DNA of 64,000 nucleotides from Desmodesmus armatus (Eukaryota; Chlorophyta; Chlorophyceae; Sphaeropleales; Scenedesmaceae), in NCBI GenBank assembly GCA_007449985.2, contig VIIQ02000644.1, positions 370,501 through 434,500 of the forward strand, given 5' to 3'. Both the position numbers and the translations under genes were made by a program. Positions 25,332 to 36,128 of the stretch are shown one piece after another (the first letter of the stretch is position 1; the number at the start of each line of letters is the position of its first letter). The notes under the pieces are model-generated. The model searched no databases, had not been told where the DNA came from, and saw nothing but the letters and a program-made list of their open reading frames with translations.

Positions 25332-25880
25332 GGCTGCATGGGGTTTTAGGCTTTAGGGTACTCGAGCGACTTGCTGACCACAGGTCCTTGGAATACCACT
25401 ACAGTAGTTTGGTTTTGAAACCACACAGCAGCATGTTTGGGGTGGTCGTCAGCAGCCCGTTTCAGCGCTGCTGCTTTTATGCCCTTTGTATGCCTGCGTT
25501 GTGGCCGTAACTGGCACAGGCTTTCTAGTGTCCTAGGTCACTGGTCGCCTGGTGGTGTCTTGCTTGTCTTGCACCAAGGTCGATTTGCTGCTTGCAGCTT
25601 GCTGCATGCACAATGAACCTGGCCGGAAACACGTGTAATGATGATGGTATAGGCCCTAAAACCCTAAACCAGCAGCTGAGGCTGCAGGGGGGTTTGGGCT
25701 TTAGGGTATAGGCCCTAAAACCCTAAACCAGCAGCTGAGGCTGGGAAGTGGGGGATGGAGTCCGCGTGTCGTGGCACTTGCTGTGTATCTGCTGTGTATA
25801 CATGTATGCGTGGTCTGCAGCAGCAGGTGGTGAAGGCAGGTGCTGCTGCTGCAGGCACAGCCGCCAGTAGCTGAGGCTGG
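25325..25880. repeat. Telomere-like CCCTAAA motifs and a copy of the TrpG last-exon end
   Basis: The 38-bp block gtataggccctaaaac...gctgaggctg occurs at 25647-25684 and again at 25706-25743. It contains CCCTAAAACCCTAAA, i.e. both TTTAGGG and TTTTAGGG phases, next to gctttagggta copies (25348-25359, 25697-25708). Separately, 25812-25880 repeats 25262-25335, the end of the TrpG coding exon (gcaggtgctgctgctgcagg ... agtagctgaggctg), including its stop region. Confidence 0.75.
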
Positions 25881-28800
25881 GGAGTGAGCTTGTGGTGGCA
25901 CCTGCTGTGTATACGTGTATCTGTGGCTTGCCTTGATTTGATCTGAAGCGGAGAGTGTCTGTGAGGGTGTTATCTGGCAGGCGGCTGCATGTGCTTGTAC
26001 TGACGTGTCACAGCTGGGGCTGCTGTTTGAACCCATTTATGAGGAAATGTAGATTGGCAGCAGGTGGCTCGTGGTGGCTTTTGCAAGTGCTGCGGCTGCT
26101 ATCATGAGACCTCTGCTGACCTACATTGAAGCAGAGGGAGTGTCTGTGTGTTGCTACTGATGAAAGCTGTAAGGCAATGGTAACCGACCGTACTATGATG
26201 AATGCAGGGGTCAAGCGGCTGCAGGTTGTGGCTCTAGGCTACAGTGCTGTGTGAGCCAGTGCCCATGCTGCTTGCCTGGGGCTGGCATCAAACATATATG
26301 GTTTGAGAGTTGCACCCATACTCAACCAGCTGCTCCGCACTCTTTGGCAGGGCTGTGTATGCATGAAACAGCATTACATCCTTCAGCACCTGTTTTACTG
26401 TTCTGTCACCAGTTCACATTACCAGCCTGGAGTGTAGATGTTACAAAGGCATCCTGCATTCACCAGCCAGAAGCCTCCACTTCCGCATGCTCCAGCCCTC
26501 CCATAGCAATCCGAGGGTACCCTCAGCCTATGAAACGCCACATAAATGCATGCATGCATGGCACCACGACGCCCCAGCACGGTTGTGAAGCGTGTGTGTG
26601 AAGCGTGCGTGCCTTGCCATGCTTTTCACAGCCTGCAGAGAAAGGTGCAGTTCGAGCCCTGCATCTCTCCCTGCTGCAAGGCAGAACGTCCTCTCATCCT
26701 CTCCTGCAGCAGTCGCCATCCACACAGTCCAGAGGATGTCCGACAGTGCGATCTGTCTTCACAAACCATGGCAACAGCCCCCGTTCAAACGATAGTACAG
26801 TAGGATAGTAGTTGCGACAGCCACACACCACTGGTTCACACAAGCTGCAGAAACCCAATGTACACAGTGACCCTGTAAGCAACCCTGTGTGACGTGACCT
26901 GGCAGGTCACACCCCCAGTTGGGCCTTATTGCCTCCACAGCATTAGTCAAGTCAACATGTTGACCAAGGGGTGGGGCTTGAGAGTCAAACAGGCATGACG
27001 CCTCCATGACAATGCCACTGTTTTGGGGGGAAACATGGAATGATGTGCAGCACGTCACACTGTGTGCACAATTCAAGCGGCACCGTCAGCAGGGTAGCAG
27101 CCATAGGAGAAACACACACATCCGATATAGCCACACACAAGGGCACATGCACACACTGTGTCGGACAAGGCTTGACTTCTTGGGACCGCACCCACAAAAC
27201 AAACTGGGTGACCCATCAAGAATGCTCTTGACCCGCCAAGATAGCACCTGCATGCTGCAATCCGCTCTGGTCATATGGCCTGGTGAATCATTCACTCAGT
27301 GCAGTAGCTGCAAAGTACAGAACAACCGATGGGGCTTAGCGGGTACTGAGAACAACCGTTGGGGCTTAGCAGGTACTCAGGTACAGAGTGTACCCGTTTG
27401 AGCACACTCCAATGGTGACCAACAGCTGAAAACACAATTAACATACAGACCAACCCGATCAACCACTGAGGCCCCTGACCTTCAGCTGATTAGTAAACCA
27501 TGTAGTACGTGCATGTAGTACGTGCATGGCACAGATGGCACCATCATGAATTGAATTCAGGCACTTGAAGCAGGCAAACCGGCAGGCAAGCAGGCAGAAC
27601 ACAATGTTTTCAGATTACCTGGAAGGGTGTCCGAAAGCTGACACGAACACAATGCCACGACAGTACACGCACACACACCACCCGACCAGTAAAAGACAGC
27701 CTCCAAGCCGCTTGAGTTTAGTGTTACTACAAAGCAACCCCAGCAGCAGCCTCGTGCAGCCAAAGGCAAGGGTTGGCCTACAACTCCCAGCCCACAAACT
27801 TGAGGCAGATTGTCGCTGCCGCTGCGGCAGCTTGCAGCTGATGTCATTGTGCCAGGCACCTGTCGGCACCATGGTGCCAGCGCCAGCGCACACTGTGCAC
27901 AGTGGCACTGAACTTCTTCAGCAAATCAAGCCCAGCCGCCGGTCACCTTGTGGCCTTTTGGTAGTATATGCGGCTGTGCACAGCCAACAAGGAAGGTAGG
28001 TAGTGCCTTCCTGCTTTACCGGGCTGGCAAAAAGACCTTGCCAGCTCACCAGGTGTGCTGTGCAAGTGGACACAAGCTGCTGCGCTTGCCCACACCAGAG
28101 CACAGTGAACATAGAAGTGCTGCACACCAGTGAGCCACTTTCTGGCCAAACCTACATACTATCTACCACGTCTGTCTGCAGTCAAAGTCAAAGCTATGCA
28201 TTGCGCTCACAGCTTGATGCTGCACTGCAGCCAGCCAGCCACATCCAGCAACTGAAAGACAGCCTCAGGGGCCCTGCTTTGTCACTTTGCAAACCATGCG
28301 GCACAAACTGTCAAGGGAATCTGCTGGCCGGCAGCACATTGCGGCACTGCTGAAGTTGACGTTGCGGCCTGAGGGGCCCATAGGTACGTGGACATTGGGG
28401 CAGCAACATCAACACAAACGCATGCCGGCGGCAGTGCAGTGCAGTGTGCGTGTGCGCACCTGTGAGGGCAGCATCGCAGACTGACACCAACACGTGCAGC
28501 CAGGCAAGCTGAACTCCCCACATTGCTCTTTGCGAGGCAAAGCAAAGACCCTCTTAGCGGCTACAGCGACGACTCAACGAAAACTTTGACAACTCTTCGT
28601 CCCGTAAGAACAGTAATGGCAGCGTCAAGGTCAAAGCCCTGGCATGCTACAAGGAGGGAACACAGTCATTGAGTCAAGAGTCCCGAGCTCAAGTAAGGCA
28701 TGGTGCGATCCAACGTCGGCGGGGCCCGCCTGTCAGCGACAACGGGCCGGGTAATCAATGCACCACGCACCCAGCTTGCGCAGCAGCGCTAGAGCGTCCG

Positions 28801-30545
28801 ATACGAGCCGACACATCCCCGTCAAGCGCAAACAAACATATTAGAACGTGCAGCTGAAACTCGAAAAGCAAGAGACCCACTCAAAGGGCGATACAGCCCG
28901 AATGCGCCCACAAACTCCCCGCAATTGCCAAACCCACCCATGCTTGGCGATGTAAGCAAAGAAACAAAATGCAAAGGCAAGAAAAAGCAGTTGAGCACAA
29001 GCAAAAGGGTAGATGCCATCCTGTAGTAAGCCCAGAGGGCACAGTTGGCCTCCCGCGGACACACATACAACAGCTGCAGTCACAGCCCAAAATGTGGGAC
29101 AAAGACATCAGCAACACAGTACAGTGGTGTCAGTGACACCACACACCACACACCAGAATGAAGCTTTGCACGACGGTGATGCCCCACACGCCCCTCTCCT
29201 CCACTTATACCTACCCCTACTCCTCACAAGCAAGATCCACTGGGTTATGAACCACCCTGCATGTTGTAGGCAGTGCGTACACATCAGCACAAGGCTTGTG
29301 ACAGCACTTTTCCTACCTGACTTTGCAAAACATCACCCCCTCCCCCCGCCCCCAATTGCAAGCACACACCCAACATCGAGGTACAAGAAGCAGCTTGTCT
29401 GGCTGCTGCAGATTGGATTCATGTCAGAGGTGCACTGGCTGCAGCAGTATGTTGCAGGACACACCCCAGCATAACATACTGAAGGTCCCTACCAGCAGGT
29501 GCCCAACAGGTCTGTGGATCCGCGGTGCCGTGCAGCTGTGTAGCGGTGGAGGCACCATGAAAGCATGCCCGACTGGGCAAGCGCACCCACACAGTCAAAC
29601 TGGATGCAAACAGACGTGCCCCAGCACGGTGCATACACACTATCGGCATCCTTCAAGGGAAACTATCACATAAAGTAATCAGGCGTACGCTAGCGCTGCT
29701 GCAACCGCCCCCCCCCCCCCCCCCCATGAAAAGCTGCGCAAATGTGGTAGTGAAGAGGTATGGCGATCCAAGAATATTCAACGCTGCCACAGCTTCACAG
29801 CAGCAAGCCAACATACAGTAAGCACAACATTGCACTCCCTGGCACATCATTCTTGCACTGTGTTTCTGCACAGAGAGCGCCATGCCGCATGCAGCACATG
29901 GAACACAAAAACCCAACTCCAAAGTATACTTTGACAGCCCGCATTCAGATGAACAGCAAAGCGCGACACAGCAAAGAGCGGCTTAAAGCAACTTGTGCAG
30001 TCCACAGTGATTCAGGAAGTGGGCTGTAAAGGCTGGGCATGCAAAGGGCACTATTGGCAGTGCTTGGAGCACTAGTAGGGCGTGCGATGCAGAGCGTATG
30101 TACATGCACCCCTAGACATCTACAAAGCTGACAGCATCCCACCCTGATAGGCAACAAACAGCTGTATCAGCGAGAAGTGCTGGGTGTGCTGTAAGGGGAG
30201 ACCCAAAGCCCCTGCTGACAGCAACGCTGCAGCAGTTGCATCATCCCAGAGAGGGTGGTTAGTGAGCACCCAACAAAGCAGCTGCTGAGATATCTCCTGC
30301 CAACAAAAGCTGGGGAGTGGCCGGCATTTGAATCACCACACCCAGTCCGTCACGGGTTCTGGCAGAGCTGTACAAGCCACACCCTGTGACTGATCGCGCC
30401 AAAGCCAACTCGACAACGCCCGTGGCAACAGCATCAGCGATGTAGTGCAGGAAAGGTGCAGAGAAGCATAACTCCGACATACAATGCCGACGCGATACGA
30501 ACCAAGCTGCGAAATCCCGACATATATTCCGTGACGGAAGCCACC
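25881..30545. other. Gene-poor interval between convergent genes
   Basis: About 4.7 kb between the 3' ends of TrpG (plus) and the MYB-like gene (minus). Short frames exist on both strands but none has a recognisable motif with consistent splice sites. Minor structures: a 25-bp duplication near 27322-27378 (gaacaaccg.tggggcttagc) and a long C-tract at 29709-29726. No tRNA or rRNA seen. Confidence 0.45.
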
Positions 30546-33131
30546 CTACCAGCCTGCGCCTTGCTCCAGCAGCTCCAAATCGTCACCTGAAAGCGCAAAG
30601 TCAAGGTCCTCACACGCCTCGTCTCCCGACGCATCCAACAGCGCGTCGAAGTCGATCTCGACCGCTCCTTCGTTATCGCTCGGGATGTCTAAGCTGAAGT
30701 CCTCGTACAGAGGAACCACACCCTGCACAGCAGCAGCGTGCTTCTCCTCCTGCTCCGCAGCAGCAGCAACATCGCCAGCAGGTGCCAAAAGTCCCATAGG
30801 TGCCTGCTCAAGGAACGTGGCGGCAGCAGCAGCAGCAGCAGCAGCGGCTGCGGCACCTGCAGCCGCAGGCAGAGCATGGTTGCAGCCGCCAATGCCGTCA
30901 TAGTCCCCGCAGCTGTCTGAGTCCAGAAGCTCTGCTATGTCTTCAAAGTCTTCATCTCCCTCTTCCAGGCCTAGCAGCACCACCCCTTCAATTGTGTCAG
31001 GGGAGTTGCCGGCCAGCTGCGCTGCTGCTGCTTCTGCCCCAGTGCCAGAAGCACGCGCAGATGAAGCCAAGTCCTCCTGCTGCAGATGTTGGTGCTGTCC
31101 GTGCAAGCCGCTTGGCTGGTACGGTGTAATGTACACCTGCTGCTGCTGGTGGTGGTGTGGGTAGCCAGGCAGCTGATACTGAATGCTGTGTGGGGCATGC
31201 AGCTGTTCTGTCATTGCCATGTGCTGCCTGCAGCTGCTCGTGTACGTTGCTGCTGCCAATGCTGCCACCTGTGAGGGCCCAAAGGTGTGTGTGGCAGTGG
31301 GACTGCAGTCCAGCACACCGTTCCCTGCTGCTCCAAAGCTGCTGCTGCTGCTATGGTTGCTGCTGCAGCTGTTGCCACTCACAAAGTCAGGGGCCTCTGA
31401 CCACTGCAGCTCAGCACTGTGCGGAGCGATGGGATCCTGCAGCTGCTTCCCAGAGCCGTAGGTAAAGCCGCAACTGCCTACAAAGCTTGCTGCTGTGAAG
31501 CTCCCTGACTGGCAGCTGCCAGCGCTTGGTCCCCCAAACGCCCCATGAGCAGCTGGCAGCGCCGCCGCCGCAGTACAGCTGCCGCCAGGCACAGCTGCTG
31601 TATGGTAGGGCTGGACGATGCCCGCGTTCATGTTCATGCTTGAGTGTACAGGACCCAGGCTGTTGAAGCTAGGGGCAGAGAAGCAGCTGCTTGCTGAGCC
31701 AGGGGTGTAGCAGAGCTGCTGTCCCGCTGCTGCACTGCCCTCACTGCCGCTCATACCGGCTGCTGGTGAGCTGTCAAGGGGGTGTCCCCAGCAGGCCGGC
31801 AGCTGTTGCTGCTGCTGCTGCTGCTGCACAGAGGATGTTTGGCAAGGTCCTGCTGACCCTGCCATGCCAGCAGGTGCCGCCATTTTCAGCGTCATGTTCA
31901 TGTTCATGCCTTGTACATACCCATAGCAGCCTTGCTGCTGGCCCATTGTGCTGCCGCTGCTGCTGGGGTAAGTGGGACTGCTTCCATACTGGACGCCGGA
32001 GCTTGTAAGGCTGTCGCTGCCGCTGCCGCTGCTGTTGCTGCCAGCGAGCAGCTGCTGCTACTGCTGCTGCTGCTGTGTCGGCTGCTGCTGCTGCTGCATG
32101 TATGACATGCCATACCCTGTGCCGTACTGCCCCTGCCGCTGGCTGTAGCTTGCTACAGCTGGGGGTGCCTCTGGCCGGTAGGACCCTGCACTGCCTCCTG
32201 TATACATGCTAGAGGGGCCACAGAGGCTGTCTGGCTCTCTTTTGTACAAGCTGCTGTTGGGATCTGCAGGTGGGGCGCCTGTGGATGCCCTTTGATAGGG
32301 CTGCGTGCGCTGAGCCTTGAGCTTTACTGCCTGTCTGATGATGTAGGACAGGCCGCGGGTGCCTTTCTTTCCTGGGCGAGGCTGCAGACCCTTGGGGGAG
32401 TCCTGGAAGAACATGAAGGACGGGATACAAGAGGAAAGGCAAGCGGGTATGGATGCACCTGCCAACGCTGATGGAAGCAGCATGAAGCATGGGTCGTGGA
32501 GGCTGGTGTGTATGAGTAACCTATGAGGAGCTTGCAATGGCTGGCTGGCTTGGGCATGAGGAATTGACTAGCATCAAAAGGTACGGCAGTAATGCATGTG
32601 TTCAGGGTAGGTGCTACTAACCCGTACACTCTTGACATGCCGCCAGCGCTCTTGGATGTCTGGTGGGGTGTGTGCCAGCAGGGTTTGCAGAGGCACGTTC
32701 TGCAGCAGCAGCTTGTTCTGAGAAATCACCTGAACACACAAACACACGCGCACAGGTTGTGACCTCAGCCAGCCTTATCACAGCTAGCGCAGTGAGCATG
32801 TATACAAGCTTGCCTTGCGATGCAACTCTCAGTTGTTGCTTTTAGCTTGATGTCTTTGTCGTGTTTGAGGGACGCCTATAGGTCTTGGCACCCAGAAGTG
32901 GCTGCATAAAAACAGATGCAAGAATGTCACAGCGCCCCCTTGACAATTCCCATGCACCCTAGCTATGGCCTCAGAGAAGAAAGACAACAGACACACTTAC
33001 ATGGTTCTGCTTGCCGTTGACGTACTGGTTGCAGTAGTTCTTCAGATCGTTGGGTGAGCGCCAGGGTAGGTAGTTGTCAACTATGGTGCGCCACTTGTTG
33101 CCATACTCACGCTGCGCCTGTCATGAGTGCA

Positions 33132-33172
<41 letters not shown>

Positions 33173-35404
33173 GCAGCGGCAGCGGGGCCGGCATGTCAAT
33201 CAGGTGGAAGCAAATTGAGAACCAAAACAAGCCGGTCACCATCAACAGCAGGTAGCTGTACGCACATGTGTGCCGAATGCAAACACAGAGGTATGCTTCC
33301 CATGTGCTGAAGGTCACCCAACTCTCCTGCTGAATACCCATATGTGTCTACTACTGTGCTAATAGGATTGAGCAGCAACAGCAGCAGGCAGCTGCTCGTG
33401 GACCCTACTGTGCTACTTAGCCACACCAGCACAGCCACTTCCCAGTCTGACAGCTTCTGGCCAGTTTACTACTGCGTTACTCACCCACACGAGCACAGCC
33501 ACCTACTACCCATACTACTACTGTCCCTTTTACCCCCTACTGCGCTACTCACCCACACCAGCACAGCTACTTCCCAGTCTGACAGCTTCTGGTCAGTGGA
33601 GCGAATGATGTGGGGGGCCAGGAAGTAACGCCACCTGCACAACCCAGGCAGCAGGGTCTGGTGTGTTAGCGGCACACTTGTTTGCTGTGGCTGAATGATG
33701 GTACATGTATTGCAGTGAGGCTTGGCACTGAACCAGCAGCGTGCTGCTGCCTTTTGAGAACCACTCACTAAATGCACACGCTTGCTGCCACAGGCTTCAA
33801 GCAGCCAGCACTGCCAGGCAATGGGGGAAACATTTTGATGGCTGCTGCTGCAATGGTCATGTTGCTGTTGTGCAAGCTGCTTTGATGCACATCCCTCTCC
33901 CCTCTACACCCCTCCCCTCCCCCACCCCTCCACACCCCCTCCCACCTGAGGCTACAAGACTTGCTGTCTCTGCCCTGCAGGCTGCCTGCTACCTCTGGCC
34001 AGTTGTGTATGCCATATATCTCGACAAGCTCAACCAACCTTGAATCCTCCTGGTGACGCAGAAACGATGGAAAGATGTTCACATGTGCAGCAGAGCAGCA
34101 AGCGGCCGGTACGTAGCCAATGCTCTCACCTCATCGCTCCAAAAACTTCTTTTTCGCTGAAACGTATGTTCTTTCACCATTCAAAACTTTCCTGGGCGAG
34201 GGCGGGAAACCACTACAACTGCGGAATCCCTCCTCAAGCCTCTTGCACAGCAAGCCAGCAAGCTTTTCGAACTAAATTTAAAGTATAGTGAGCCAAATGA
34301 TGATGGTGTTGCTGCAATAGTGGTTTTGCGCCGCGTGGGGGGACAGTCGGGGAATTGAATGGAACACGTGAGAGCTTCAGATGAAGAACAATGTTTTGTT
34401 GTGCGTGAAAGTGGTGTGGATGCTCCAGGCAGTGATGGGATCTTTCTGTGGAACTTCGGCCGCCCCGGAACGTAAACTGATGTAAAATGATACCCGCTGC
34501 ACAAGAATATGTGGGTTGTCACATGCTGCGGCATCCACACAAACAAACGGATGATATGAAACAAAAGGCTTAACGTTCGGCGTTGTATATGATTTGGTTG
34601 TGTGGCGTGTGCCGGCGTGTGGGGATCCAACGATTCTGGCAGCACGTGGGTCCCGGGCCGGTAGACTAGATGCTTGCTGGCTGCCATGAACAGACAGCTT
34701 TCGTTTTGCATTGAATTAGAAAGGATTACACAACATGATCAACAGCTGCAAGCGATGTTCATTTTCAACAGGCACAAGCAGCATGGTGATGCACATGAGC
34801 ATGCCCATATTCTTTGGCCAAAGAACCATTAACCATTAACCATAGAACAGCAACCAGATTCACCACACAGCCTCACTAACGAAGCATTGATAGCGCAATA
34901 CTGGCATGCAGCCATGACTTACTTGCTGGACGCACTCCTTCTGCTGTATCGGCACAAACAGAGTCTCAGTGGGGTGTACGCTCCACACATCATCGCCATC
35001 AATGTCACGTTGGCACAACGCTGACATTGCCACCACAAAACGGGACACACCCTTCGCTGCACCGACAGCAGCTTGCAGTCCAGCAACAATGCAAGCTGCA
35101 AAAGGCCCAATCGCACACCATTCACTCAGCAAAAACACAGGCGCTGCCTGCAGGCACGATGACAAGACCATGATAACAAGTGCCATTGAATCAATGCTGC
35201 TGCCAGCGCAGCTCCCGCTGCAGTTGATAGTGGCACCGCCTGGCATGTCTTGCAATGCCAATCACTCAAAAACTGTTATGCTGCCATGCATGCCCACCAG
35301 ATCAATACCACGTGCGGGGTTGGTCGACAAACGCGTGCACAGCATTAGACAATCATTGCCAGTCACAAGATAGAGCCAGTGACGCTGCTCATCAGGACCA
35401 TAAG
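30546..35404 (-). CDS. MYB-like transcription factor with Gln-rich and acidic C-terminus; in-frame TAG; 5' end not found
   Basis: Exons, in order: 35298-35404, 34923-35147, 33946-34049, 33571-33634, 33001-33117, 32622-32729, 30546-32402. Phases agree throughout. Two MYB repeats: the first reads EDSRLVELVEIYG, HNWPEVAGSL, then SKSCSLRWRYFLAPHII across a splice; the second reads EYGNKWRTIVDNYLPWRS then NDLKNYCNQYV. A Cys stands where the first Trp of repeat one is expected. Downstream are a basic stretch (RPGKKGTRGLSYIIRQAV), Gln-rich and Ser/Ala-rich low complexity, and a strongly acidic end (LGLEEGDEDFEDIAELLDSD), as in activation domains. In the Gln run at 32058-32060 a TAG replaces CAG; the same frame then stays open for 503 codons to a TAG at 30546-30548. 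The two most upstream exons are assigned by phase only and resemble no domain I know. No start codon found. Confidence 0.65.
33131..33185. repeat. (CAG)n tract in a MYB intron
   Basis: About thirteen CAG units grading into CGGCAG, just upstream (in transcript sense) of the acceptor of exon 33001-33117. This matches the (CTG)n acceptor context seen in NUP188. Confidence 0.85.
33406..33600. repeat. Copies of a MYB exon 3' end in its own intron
   Basis: The donor end of exon 33571-33634 (ttcccagtctgacagcttctgg) recurs at 33436-33461, with a partial third copy of its flank (actcacccacac.agcacagc) at 33477-33503. Only the copy at 33571 onward keeps the reading frame. Confidence 0.75.
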
Positions 35405-36128
35405 CTGACAAGCACGCACTTGTGGTTGAGCAGACTGCTGCCTTCAAGCAATGCTTCACGCTAAACTGCAGCTGCAGTGCTGCACAGCCTACAACACTTC
35501 ACTCAAATAAGCGCAGTGTGTACTCAAGCTGCAATCAAAGGTAACCCCACAGCATGCAGCTCCGTGCCACCGGGGCAAATCCAATGCATTGCTGTTTGAA
35601 TACCCCAACAGCCACACAGAGGAAGACTTATGCGTGGCGATGGCAAAGAATGTTGACACACCACCCTACAATAAACAAGGTCCCCGCCCTCAAGCAGGCG
35701 AGCGAATTAAGCGGAGCAGCAGGTGCAAGCCTAGCTCTCGTGCAATCAGCTGTCAAGGGCTTCTGCAGGAACGCCTGAGTGGTGCGACAAAAGGAGGCAG
35801 CCTGACGGCAGAAGGCATTGACCTATGCTTTGATGAATACCCACATGCCATCCCCCACTGGGAGCCAAGAAGCAGGCTCTTGATTCAAAGGCCATGCACA
35901 GGCCATACAAGAAAGTCGCTGCATGTTGGATGCATACTCACTACAAGACCCCAAACTGGCCGTTCTTTAATCCCCTCCTTTTCCCACACAACACACTCAT
36001 GTGTATCACACAACAGGGGCTGGCACACCTCGAACAAGGCAGTAAACTTGATGTAGCCAGCAGGCTGCTGCAAGCAAACTGATGCACTTATGTTCCCGCC
36101 AAACGCTGCACCTGCTGCAACACGTGCT
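35405..36128. other. Spacer between PDR 3' end and MYB-like 5' region
   Basis: Must hold the PDR 3' UTR and the missing 5' end and promoter of the MYB-like gene. I could not place a first exon here. Confidence 0.4.

Noticed and set aside
28530..28830. Possible small structured RNA or tRNA in the gene-poor interval
   Set aside because: No tRNA arm pattern or snRNA signature could be recognised; only GC-rich short stems.
32058..32060. Reassigned genetic code (TAG and TAA read as Gln, as in some ulvophyte algae)
   Set aside because: About 4,000 codons of the other genes contain no in-frame TAG or TAA at Gln positions; lineages with this code use them often. One TAG in a CAG run is better explained by mutation or error.
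34181..34711. 176-codon minus-strand frame as the N-terminus of the MYB-like gene
   Set aside because: No similarity to MYB repeats, poor codon character and no suitable donor. The exon at 34923-35147 fits the phase better.
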